A stretch of DNA of 64,000 nucleotides, from positions 111,288-175,287 of the forward strand of contig JAANYP010002637.1 in the NCBI GenBank assembly GCA_020465985.1, read 5' to 3'. The notes beneath the pieces were generated by a model. It was not told the DNA's origin. It made no database searches and saw only the letters and a program-made list of their open reading frames with translations. Source of the stretch: Centrapalus pauciflorus. Its lineage: Eukaryota > Streptophyta > Magnoliopsida > Asterales > Asteraceae. Positions 36,944-46,850 of this stretch are shown here, piece after piece; position 1 is the first letter of the stretch; each line of letters opens with the position of its first letter. The translations under genes and the position numbers were made by a program.

Positions 36944-39900
36944 TTACAATAGAAAAGGATCCTGAACCATCTTTTCCAGTTCTTCCCTTGTATCCTCAAG
37001 ATCTTGAATTTCACTTCTTATTATCATGAACTTGGGATCATTGAGCTCTCCTCTTTCATAGAAGCCTCTGAGCTGATCCCAGACGGCTACTCTCCATTTG
37101 CTAGACTGCCTAAATGAAACTGCAAGTCTGAAGGCGACAAGCTGTCTCAGATCAACTTTGTACAGCTCTGAGGCTCTTTGGAAGCACTTCTTCTGGGTTA
37201 AGGGATCTACAAAAAATGCCCCCAGCTCAGGTTCTTCAATAATTTTGCCATCCTCAAACTCTAATCCACTTGGCAGGCTATGATCAACTCCCTTCATTTC
37301 AATGGCATAGTCACCCTGTTCGATCAGTGTGAGGAGTAGCTCCATCTCTGTGTCCTTCTTTGTTCTCCTGGCCTTTATTTTTGGATGTGTCACAAACACA
37401 CCTTCACTAATTTCCTTAGATATCAGGCCAAGATCCTTTACTCTTTCCATCAACTTCTTGACATATGCCCTGATTTGTTTAGCAGTTTCAGACTTTGATT
37501 CACTCAGGGCAACTGCCAGCTCAATCCACTCCCTGTATCCCATCTGTGCTACATCAGTGTGGTCATAATTTTCCAATTCTGGGCCTGTTGCACCCATCCT
37601 TGTTATTTTAAGCTTCCACTGACTGCCTTTCCTTGATACAGGGACAGCTTTGACAATTGCTTCCTTGGCTAGCCTTCTTTCAGCAACATCATGAAACTTT
37701 TTCCTAGCCAAGTTGTCAAAGTGGTATTGAGCTCTTGCATGGGGTACTGTTGATTTGGTCACAGAGACCTGAGTACCTTTCTCTACTTCCTTCTCTTTCT
37801 CCCCTGCTGATTGTCTGGCAGTTTCCATTATTTTCTTTTGCACCTCCAAGGTAGACATTTTAATTTTCTTTGCTTCTTGGAGTGCAAAGGATTTAGCAGC
37901 TTTAGCGGATTCTTCTTCTTTTCTCAATTCCTCCAGAGCTTGAAGCTGTTCTTCCCTAAACTCAAAGTACTTGTGCATAGGAAGACCCATCTCTTTAGCA
38001 CTGGCCTTGTGAAATTGAATTTCTGCCTGTTTCTGCTGCATGGGATCATCAGCTGCCTTTTCTTTTCCTTTAGCTGCTGCTGTAGTGACAGCAGCCTCAG
38101 GAATTTCCTCTTCTTCTTCTTCTTCTTCAGTTAGAATTAAGTGCCTCCTTTTACTGCCAGGCCTGTCCTCAGGAATGACTTCCTCCCCCTTAGACTGAGC
38201 AGGGTTTGGAGAGACAGCCTGAGTAGGCATAGCAGCTTGAGAGGCCCCTTCAGCAGCTATACCTGTTTCAAAGACATCTGCTGGCTGACCAGTGTGAGTT
38301 GCAGACACTGGTATCTCCTTAGGAGAAGAAGTTTTCTCCTCCTTAGACTTAGTCTTCGAGGCAGATGACTTCTCCCCCTTTGAAGGAGATGAAGCAGCGA
38401 CTTCAACACCTGGTCTGCCTGAAGACACAAAGTCAGCAGGCTTGCCAGCAGGTTTAGTAGAAGGTCTAGGACCAACAAGGCTAGTCACTAAGAAAGCCAA
38501 GTTATCCTTCACCTCTGTAAGCTGGGAAAGACAGTTCTGAAGAGAAGAGGAGTGGGAATCAGCAAGGGATGTGAGCTTAACAATATTTTCCCTGTCAGAC
38601 GCTGTGAACAGCAGAGATTGCAGCTGTGCAAGATGAAGTTCTAGAGAATCTTGCACATCAGCAAGATCTGATGACACAGAGTTAGAAAGGGAGCTAATTA
38701 TGGTTTGTAGGCTAGACAGGGTGGCTGGAAGAGTAGAGTTGCAAGAAGTGAGAAGTGATGACAGCTGTAGGGAAATAGCTGTCATTGAGGACACAGAGTC
38801 CTGCTGAATAGAAAGAATAGAGGAGAGGAAGGTGGACACAGTTTGCAGCTGAGCAGTGAGTGCTGACAGCTGTGGAGATTGATCAGGCTGTGGAGTGGTA
38901 GGGAAAGAGGCCTTGAACGAATCAAAGAACCCCTGAAGTTGTGCAGACACAGAGTCTGATATGATGGAGGGTAGAGAGTTCATGGTGTTTTCCAAAGAAC
39001 CAACTTTGTTGGTCAGCAAAGAAAGCTGATCCTTCAAAGGCAGGTCTTTGGGAGATGGAGGTGTATGGGTAGACTGTTTTGAGTGAGTAGATGGAGAAGA
39101 TGATGATGAGGCTGGTGTTTGAGGATGTGATGGAGAGGGAAGAGGGACTTTGGACAGAAGCTCCATAGCCTGGGCAAAAGTAAGATGGCCCAGGTTGGAG
39201 GGATCAAAGGGTCCTTCAGCAGCGGCTGTAGCTGCATCACCAGGAGAAGGGGATGATGTTTGGGGCCTTTCAGATGCTGCTTGTGTTGCAACACCCTCAT
39301 GAAGACCAGTGGTGGTTCCCTCTGCAGTGCCTTGGTCTAAAGGCACCTCATCATTGGGGGATGGGATATGCATTTCAACATCAGCAGTGGTGAAACCTGC
39401 TGATGGAATTTGCATGGAGGGAGCAGCCTCACCAGAGGGATGGTGTGATCCCTGAGGTTCATCAGCTTGGGATGTTGGTCCCTCAGCAGCTGTTTGGTGT
39501 AAAACAGCTGTATCATGGGGAGCAGAAGTTTGAGGCTGAGCTGCTGATTGGTCTATATCAGCAGCGTGGGCACCTCGTGCAGACTCAGTGTGTGAGGAGA
39601 GTTTAGTGGGGGACAGTGTGGACACAGTATGGAGTGGAGAGGACTCCTGTCTTTCAATATCCTCAGCCTGTTGGGAGGCTGGGATAGATGATGTGGGTAT
39701 CTCCGTTTGTACAACTGGTTCCTGTTGGGAGGAACCAGAGGGTCTAGGCTGACTCTGGGTTGACTCAGATTGGAGTGAAGCATGCTCCAAATGAGCTGAA
39801 CCTTCTCCCAAAATAGGAGAGGCAGCTGGGGTTGCTTCTTTTTCAACTGAACCCTGTTGAGAGGGGACAGAGGAGGTGGTTCGTTGGGCTGGTTTCTTTT

Positions 39901-40333
39901 TGGCTAGGGATTTGCGTTGGTAGTGAATGGATGATGTGGGTGATTGTGGAGAGGGGAGAGGATCTGTTTGGACAGGGTGTGAGACTGGGTCAGGAATAGT
40001 GGGGCTGGCCTGTTCCATAGTCTCTTGTGCCACAGAGGCACCAGCCACAAAGGCTTCAGGCTCAACAGATGAACCAGGGTGAGGAGTCTGCTCCTCCTCA
40101 GCCACAGAGGCTAAAGGAGCAGACTTAGTCTGAGCTGTTTTGGCCTTCTTTTTCACAGGCCCAGCTTCAGTTGCCAGGGTCCTTTTAACAAGCTTGGACC
40201 TGGCTTTGGATTTTCTGGCGGGAGCAGCAGCTTCTGGATCCACCCTCACAGGAGAGGGTCCTTCCACCAAACCTAACAGCCTCCTCATTGGTGTGGATAG
40301 AGGAGGCACATTTTGCAGTACAGGAGTATGAAA
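36944..40333 (-). CDS. ORF3 of element C, N-terminally truncated but open
   Basis: About 1,120 codons stay open from the deletion junction (HTPVLQNVPPLSTPMRR) to the TAA at 36946-36944. It corresponds to residues from ~258 to the end of B ORF3. It has the Pro/Ser/Thr-rich middle, the basic VKKKAKT-type cluster, an acidic Glu run (about 38130) and the whole C-terminal domain (FREEQLQALEELRKEEES, QWKLKITRMGATGP, GVDHSLPSG, WRVAVWDQLRGFYERG), ending VQDPFLL. The junction supplies no ATG; the first in-frame ATG is in PMRRLL. It is the best reference for the C-terminal two thirds of the family protein. Function unknown. Confidence 0.75.
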   Translation of the reverse strand, partial: FHTPVLQNVPPLSTPMRRLLGLVEGPSPVRVDPEAAAPARKSKARSKLVKRTLATEAGPVKKKAKTAQTKSAPLASVAEEEQTPHPGSSVEPEAFVAGASVAQETMEQASPTIPDPVSHPVQTDPLPSPQSPTSSIHYQRKSLAKKKPAQRTTSSVPSQQGSVEKEATPAASPILGEGSAHLEHASLQSESTQSQPRPSGSSQQEPVVQTEIPTSSIPASQQAEDIERQESSPLHTVSTLSPTKLSSHTESARGAHAADIDQSAAQPQTSAPHDTAVLHQTAAEGPTSQADEPQGSHHPSGEAAPSMQIPSAGFTTADVEMHIPSPNDEVPLDQGTAEGTTTGLHEGVATQAASERPQTSSPSPGDAATAAAEGPFDPSNLGHLTFAQAMELLSKVPLPSPSHPQTPASSSSSPSTHSKQSTHTPPSPKDLPLKDQLSLLTNKVGSLENTMNSLPSIISDSVSAQLQGFFDSFKASFPTTPQPDQSPQLSALTAQLQTVSTFLSSILSIQQDSVSSMTAISLQLSSLLTSCNSTLPATLSSLQTIISSLSNSVSSDLADVQDSLELHLAQLQSLLFTASDRENIVKLTSLADSHSSSLQNCLSQLTEVKDNLAFLVTSLVGPRPSTKPAGKPADFVSSGRPGVEVAASSPSKGEKSSASKTKSKEEKTSSPKEIPVSATHTGQPADVFETGIAAEGASQAAMPTQAVSPNPAQSKGEEVIPEDRPGSKRRHLILTEEEEEEEEIPEAAVTTAAAKGKEKAADDPMQQKQAEIQFHKASAKEMGLPMHKYFEFREEQLQALEELRKEEESAKAAKSFALQEAKKIKMSTLEVQKKIMETARQSAGEKEKEVEKGTQVSVTKSTVPHARAQYHFDNLARKKFHDVAERRLAKEAIVKAVPVSRKGSQWKLKITRMGATGPELENYDHTDVAQMGYREWIELAVALSESKSETAKQIRAYVKKLMERVKDLGLISKEISEGVFVTHPKIKARRTKKDTEMELLLTLIEQGDYAIEMKGVDHSLPSGLEFEDGKIIEEPELGAFFVDPLTQKKCFQRASELYKVDLRQLVAFRLAVSFRQSSKWRVAVWDQLRGFYERGELNDPKFMIIRSEIQDLEDTREELEKMVQDPFLL

Positions 40334-42636
40334 AATTCAGTAAGAGTGTCATACCAGGCTCTAGGGGCTTGTTTGAGACCATAGAGAGCTTTGTCCAACT
40401 TATAGACAAATCCTGGGTGTTGTTCATTTTCAAAACCTGGAGGCTGCTTGACATAGACTTCTTCTTGCAGCTTCCCATTCAAAAATGCACTCTTCACATC
40501 CATTTGAAATACCTTAATGCTCTTATGAGCAGCGTAGGCTAGATACAAACGAATTGCTTCTAGCCTGGCCACAGGAGCAAATGTTTCATCATAGTCAATT
40601 CCTTCCTCCTGTCTGTAGCCCTGAGTAGCCAGTCTTGCCTTATTTCTAATGACATGACCTTGCTCATCCATCTTGTTCCTGAAAACCCATTTTGTGCCAA
40701 TTATAGTTTTACCTTTAGGCGCAGGGACCAGCTTCCATACCTTGTTTCTCTCAAACTGATTGAGCTCTTCCTGCATGGCAGTGATCCAATTGGCATCTTT
40801 TAATGCTTCATCCACCTTCTTTGGCTCCATCAGTGTAACAAAGCTAGAAAACATACAAAAGTTCCCTAAGCTGTCCCACCGAGTTTGTATCCCTCTGTTG
40901 ATGTCACCAATTATTTGATCATTGGGGTGACATCTGATCCACTTAGGATCATTTTTCAATGATGATTCTCCTGAGTTGTTAACATCTTCAGTAGGTCCTG
41001 ATGAACAGTTCTCAAGATTTTCAGACACACTATTGTCTTGAGCCTGTTCACTTGTTGAACATGTCTGACCACTGTTGAACATATCAGCAGAGGAACTGGG
41101 AAAATCAACATTGATAGGTTCTGGACATGCAGTTGTAATTAATTCAGTACATTTATTCACACAGGGTGTATTGGCATAATCATCATCATGTCCGTCATGA
41201 TTAACAGGTTCCACACTGGGTGTAGTGGAAGCTTTTGAGTCCTCTTCATTGTTTGAATGCATCAGATCATCAAAGTTAAGTTCTCCTGAAACTGATTCAG
41301 GAACAACTTTGGTGGAAGCATTCTTGGACTCTTCAAAGGTGACATTGATAGATTCATCTATCACCTTTCTTTTGTTGTTGTATACTCTGTAGGCTTTGAA
41401 GATAGCAGGGTAGCGCAACAAACGACACCTTCATCAGCTTTAGGTGCAAACTTGAAACTGGTCCCTTTGATTCAGAATGAAAACAGGGACATTCGCAAAC
41501 ACATGAAAAATAGCTACAATTTTGGCTCCTCCCTTGAGAGCTCATATGGGAGTCTTGTGATCTTTTCACCACTTAAGGATTGTTTGGGGAAGCAGGGCAG
41601 TGTTAACAGCTTCAGACCCAAAATGATGAAGGTTAGACCTGACTGCCCACACAGCATGGTTTCTGGGCAGCTTCAATGAGAGTTCGGTTTCGCCTTTCAG
41701 CAACTGCCATTTGTTGAGGGGTTCTTACAGCTGAAAAGTTTTGAGTGATTCTTTCTCTTCACAGAAGTCTTCAAGATACGTTTCTACGTCAGTACCATGA
41801 TTCAATTTCTAAAGCGGCTTTACTTGGGCAGAGTCAGCATTTCATTTTTTTTTTGACCAAATCCATAATTTTCTAGCAGCCTCCTCCTATGCTCTTTAGA
41901 AAGATCACCCATGTGTACCGGAGAACTCATCAACCAGTTACTAGAGGTAATCTTCTTCCTCCTAGACTTGGGACATTAACAGGTCCAAACAAGTCCATAT
42001 GGATTAAGAAGAGTGGAGTATCATTAGAGAAATTATGTTTGGATTTAAAAGATGTTTTTCTCTGCTTGCCTTTCTCACAAGCTGTGCATAATCTATCCTT
42101 AGCAAAAGTCATAGAAGGTAAACCTGTCACCAACTCTTTCTTACAGAGTTTGTTGATGTTCTTGAAGTTCAGATGTGACAGTCTTCTGTTCCATAGCCAG
42201 TTTAGATCAGCATTTGTTCTTGTGAGAAAACAGGTTTCAGTTGTGGGTCAGCAGAATGCATATCCACAACATATACACCTTTCTTTCGTTGAGCACATAG
42301 CACAACTTTGCCTTGGGAATCCAATATGTAACCCAGGTGCTCATCAAAGTTAACCTTGTAGCCAGCATCACATAGTTGGCTTATGCTAACAAGGTTATGT
42401 TTTAGCCCAACCACATAGGCTACTCTTTGAAACACTGCAGCACCAGCTTTAAGAGTTCCATATCCCTCAGTGGATCCTTGTACATTGTCACCAAAGGTGA
42501 CTTTTGGCCCTTTTTCAGGCCTGAGTTCACTCAGCAATTCTTTACAACCTGTCATGTGCCCTGAGCAGCCACTGTCCAAGTACCAAACCTGGGTAGGTTG
42601 TTTTTCCTGCAGAGTGATAAGAGAACTATTAGTCAT
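40334..42636 (-). pseudogene. pol: pol of element C: protease, integrase, truncated RT
   Basis: The protease frame is at 42636-42202 (MTNSSLITLQEKQ, then VWYLDSGCSGHMTG). Zinc-domain and integrase pieces follow at about 42200-41450 in shifting frames (CTACEKGKQRK, HMDLFGP are readable; the TPQQNG.AER region is broken). RT is open from 41421 to the junction (KWVFRNKMDEQGH, KSAFLNGKLQEEV, YGLKQAPRAWYDTLTEF) and then reads into ORF3 sequence out of frame and stops. The YVDD motif and RNase H are deleted, so it cannot reverse transcribe. Indels cluster at 41.4-42.0 kb. Confidence 0.85.
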
Positions 42637-45331
42637 TTTTAGGGGAACTCATCACAGAGATGAGTTCTCCTACTTCATCAACATTTGTTGATGGACTTGA
42701 AATATCCACACTAATATTCCCTATTTGAATGGTATCAGCTTGAATACCACTCTCAGTGACTGTGATATTTCCAACACTGTTTGTGACAGCTGTGAGGGAA
42801 ACAACAGAGTCAACAGGCCTCATGTCCTCAGATTCAGGACAATCCTTGGCCAGATCTTTTTAGGGTTTTTGGAAGAAGATCTTTCAGAAACACATTCTGA
42901 GTTATTTTTGTTGATTCTTTCAGCAGGTTTAGCAGTTTTATTACTTTTTGTTGAATCAACAGCTTGAGTGGATAGTTCAATAGCCACAGCTTTGGCTGCC
43001 TCTTCTGTCTTCTTTTTAGGTGGACAGATGTCAAAGACAGGGAGCTTGATTGGCTTTTGAGCTTCCACAGGTTTGGGAAACTTATTCCCAATTATCTCAG
43101 TTTGAGCAATGGCTTTGCCTTTGCCCCTACTGGATTGTGATTTATGCTGCTTATCAGCATACTCACTGTGTCTGGTTTTGAAAAGCTTATTCTTATTTAA
43201 AATCAGTTTACCACTATGATTTGAAAACTTATTTGAAATCACAACAGTTTTGTTTTCAACATGAGACTTACCCTTGTTGAAAACAGGCTGCTTACCTTTT
43301 GAAAACTTGTTTTAAAAGTGTTTAGCATCAAAAGGATTAACATGCTTTTTACCATCAGCTTTAGACTCAGAACCTGTTTTGTCAACAGGTTTAGTATCCA
43401 CAACTTCAGTTTGGACATGTTTTCCTTTCTTTTGCTTGTGTGAACCAGCAGAGCACTTAGCATGCTGACTTGACGGAGAACAAATTCCAACATCAGCTTT
43501 TGAGCTAAGTTCATACAAGCTGTCAGTGTTTTGAGGCCTGACAAACCTATTTGTTGAGATTAGTTTACCATTCACATTTTGAATGAATGTGTTTGGAAGT
43601 TCACCAAGAGTGGATAAATCTTCTTTCAGATTATTGATCTCAACAATGGAAGCTGCTGTGTCAAGATCCCCTCCAAGATAGGCTTGGATTTGTGCAGTGA
43701 TCTGTTGACTTATACAATGGCTGACTTTTGGTGCAGATTGGCACCAAGAGTCAACTATCTTTTGAAGCTTAGCATGCTTTATATCTGTTTCTCTCTTTTC
43801 TTCCAGTAAAATAGAGTTGATGTGTTTTAATTCATCAAGTTCAGTTTCCAGCTTATGAAAACTGTCCAGTTTACTGGATTTAGTTTTAAGATCAGTTTTG
43901 AGCTTAGAGATTTCAGATAGTAAAGTATCATGCTTCTCAACAGCAGCTTTTAGATCAACAAGCATATATTCAAACATTTTAACTTTTTCTTCAGAACTAT
44001 AAGCCATAAAATTTTGTACCTTATACATCATAGTAGGATTCCACTTCTCTAAGCTGCTGAAAGCTTCAGCTTCAGCCATATCTTGTTTGAAGCTGCTTGT
44101 TGATGGGACATCAGTGTTGGCCATCAGACATTGATTATCTTCTTCATCAGATGATGAATCAGATTCCTCCCAATCACAAGTCTCTGCCATGAGTCCCTTT
44201 TGGCGGTTGGAACCCACAGAGTTTTCCAACTTCCTCAGCTTAGCCATGGCCATAAGGTACTTAACCCTATAACCATCATCCTTGTTTGTCTTGTATGGTT
44301 TGGATGACTGACCAACAGCTTTTGACACACAGTCAGCAGCTATATGGCAAGTTTTGCCACATGTGAATCACTCAGCCTTGGATTTATCAAATGCCTTCTT
44401 TTTGGCCAGCACCTACTGACTTCCTGCAGCATGTTTCTTCCACCCTTTTCTGTTGAACCTTTTTGACAAGCATAGCTCTCATTGCTCATCACTGTTCAGC
44501 AGATCTGCATTATCTTCTTCACACCTGACTCTTCCTCTTGTCATCATCCTGTTGATCAGGTTGAGTGAACACATCACTCACTTATTCACAGGCTTTTGTC
44601 TCACATTAGCCACACGCTGCACTCTTTTGGACCCTCCAAGGCATTTCTCTTTTGTTGCCTTGACTGTTCATCATTCAGTAAGGATCCATACAGATGGACT
44701 AGATCCCATACTTCTGATAGTACCTGAGTTCCTTTAGAATTGTTGAGAAGTAGTACCAACTCTTCAGGTAGAATGTCCACAAATTATTTACCAGGGTAAG
44801 GCTTTCCTTAGTGATCCAACAGCTTGAGATCATTCACGAGAGCAGTAAACCTGGTGTAGGTTTCAGGGAGAGCTCCCTTTGGTTTACAAAGAAGAGTTCA
44901 TACTGTCTAACAAATTGTTGATCCTGTTGTCCAGTGTGATTGTGGGTCCACTCATAGACGGTACACAAGTATCCCACATCTCCTTTGCTGTCTTCATTTT
45001 CTCAACCTGCTTGAACACATCATCCAAAGAGAAATGACCGATGTTCCTGGCCTTTGCATCCAGAGCCACCAGTCTCTTGTCTTCATCAGACCATTGAGCT
45101 TTAAGCTTTCTACAAGGTCCTGATTTCAGAGCAGCTCCTTCAACCGTGGAGTTATGGTAGTAACAGAGGTTGGCACATAGGGACCCTCCATCACTATCTC
45201 TGGTAGTTGTACATCCAGATTCTCTAAATAGAGCAATCTGCACTTCCACCAGAGAAGTTTTGATGATAAATTTTGGAGGTTGCCCATAGAGCCATTGTCA
45301 TAGTAGAAGAATTTGCAGCACTGTTGTCCAT
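42629..45331 (-). pseudogene. gag: gag of element C, many frame breaks
   Basis: The start matches B (MDNSAAN, ATG at 45331-45329). The capsid part at 45249-44884 and the coiled-coil part (44328-43312) read well; between them frames shift repeatedly. The first zinc knuckle (about 44360) has lost its first Cys codon (TGC to TGA context), and the second, near 42850, is broken by deletion. The gag frame ends MSSPKND* at 42629, where the pol frame overlaps. At the place of B's nonsense codon C keeps AGA. Confidence 0.8.
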
Positions 45332-45378
45332 GGAAACTGGGAGAATGAGAGATCTAGAATGACACACACTCTAAACCT

Positions 45379-45390
45379 GCTCTGATACCA
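45379..45390 (-). other. primer-binding site of element C
   Basis: Plus-strand GCTCTGATACCA, that is TGGTATCAGAGC on the minus strand, two bases from the 5' LTR. Confidence 0.95.
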
Positions 45391-45392
45391 GT

Positions 45393-46525
45393 TGTAGGTC
45401 CGCGAAGAGGTTCCCAAAGTATATAGCCTTAGCTATAGAGGGGGGGGGGGTGAATACAGCAATTTAAAAAACTACACACTAATTTCTCAATGTTTGTATG
45501 TATTATCAACAATTTGTTAATTACAAACAAGCTTGAATGCGGAATAGTTCAAGCTGAGATGACAGATACAACAGTATGTTCACTAGTCTAAGACAAACTC
45601 AAACTAGTATACAATGAATACACTCACTAAGAAGTACTCATTGTGTTTACAAGACTTAAGGAAACAGCTTATGTAAAACAGCTTAGACACACAGATACTA
45701 AATTACACAGCAGGCTTGCATGCATGAAAAACACACTTGCACGTTCACTCTTGGTTTCAGCACTTAGCTTTCTTCACACCTTTTTCTGTCCTTAGAAGCT
45801 TCCTTTTATACTCACTTAGAGGATCTAATAGAAACATCTTCATTGGACGGAATGAAAAGGAGAAGTCTTGTTGAAAAGACAACATAACCTTTTCTGTCAC
45901 TTTTCTGAAAGGCAGACTTGTCCACACATGTGGGCAGAACTTTTGTCTTTTTACTTTGTCTACTGTTGCATTGCCTTTAACTAATTTAGGAATGTCAACT
46001 TTGCGCGTCTTTCTTCCTTGTAAAGGCCTATTTTGATATAAGAAAAAGGTCTATCACCCTTTTTCAAATAACCTTTTGTCTTCATGTTACAGAACAGCTT
46101 GGGCAGGCTGAACAGTTCTGTTTTCCACTTTGTCTTCGACTTTGTAAACTGATCTTGTAGTCAAAAACAATACATGATGACTTGGAAACATATTCCATAA
46201 AGTGTTTACCCTGTTCACAAAGAACAGGTTCTGTTCACAAAGAACAGAACACTTTAAAATTGCCCAAGCTGCTCACCAGTGTAGAGCAGCGTAGACAGTT
46301 TATGTCCAGCCTGTGCTGCAGACAGAACAGTTTGGACGAACTGTCTTAGTTGCAACACATGCAACATATAGAACAGCTTTAGACTGATATTGCAAATCAT
46401 TTTCAGGTTTCAATAAGGCATATAACAGGCCTTAAATTCAACCTTCAAATGCATCAACAGGTTTGATTATAAATCTCCCCCTCAGATGCAGAACAGGTTT
46501 GACTGAGGCCTTTTTGTGCCTAACA
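45393..46525 (-). repeat. 5' LTR of element C
   Basis: 1,133 bp with TG...CA limits. It keeps both palindrome copies (about 46210-46250). It is more diverged from its partner than B's pair by eye, including a longer C/G run near 45440. Confidence 0.95.
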
Positions 46526-46850
46526 CTAATCATACAAATGATATTCAATGACGAAAATAGGAGAATACATTGAAGATTCATCTTATTAAGCTATGCCTAA
46601 GATTTGAAGCTTGGGGTGGTCTGCGTTAGGGTGAGACAAAAGATAAACAAAAATCCAAAAAAGACAAGCAAAAATGTTATAGTGAGGCCACCGGTCCAAA
46701 ACGTATATTGCGTGTCACCGGTCCCGGTTGTTTGTCGCCGATGAAGGTTTAAAAATTGGTTACAGGTTTAAACTGAAAAAGTCCTCGACTTTAGAGTTTT
46801 TTTTTTGTATACAAATCCAGTTTAAAAGTTACACATGTAATGCCACACTA
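46526..46850. repeat. TSD CTAAT and direct repeat unit R2, right piece
   Basis: 46526-46530 is the CTAAT duplication. The rest continues R2 and matches R1 up to ACACATGTAATGCCACA. Confidence 0.75.

Larger units (their letters stand above)
35473..46525 (-). mobile_element. element C: Sirevirus-like copia element with internal deletion
   Basis: 11,053 bp, same family as B, opposite strand. LTRs are 1,133 bp (5', 45393-46525) and 1,124 bp (3', 35473-36596), TSD CTAAT, PBS at 45390-45379. It is ~2.5 kb shorter than B because a deletion joins RT (after YDTLTEF) to ORF3 (at HTPVLQN) near 40333, removing the YVDD region, RNase H, the pol-ORF3 spacer and the ORF3 N-terminus. Gag and integrase are frame-broken in many places; the remaining ORF3 is open. 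Confidence 0.95.
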
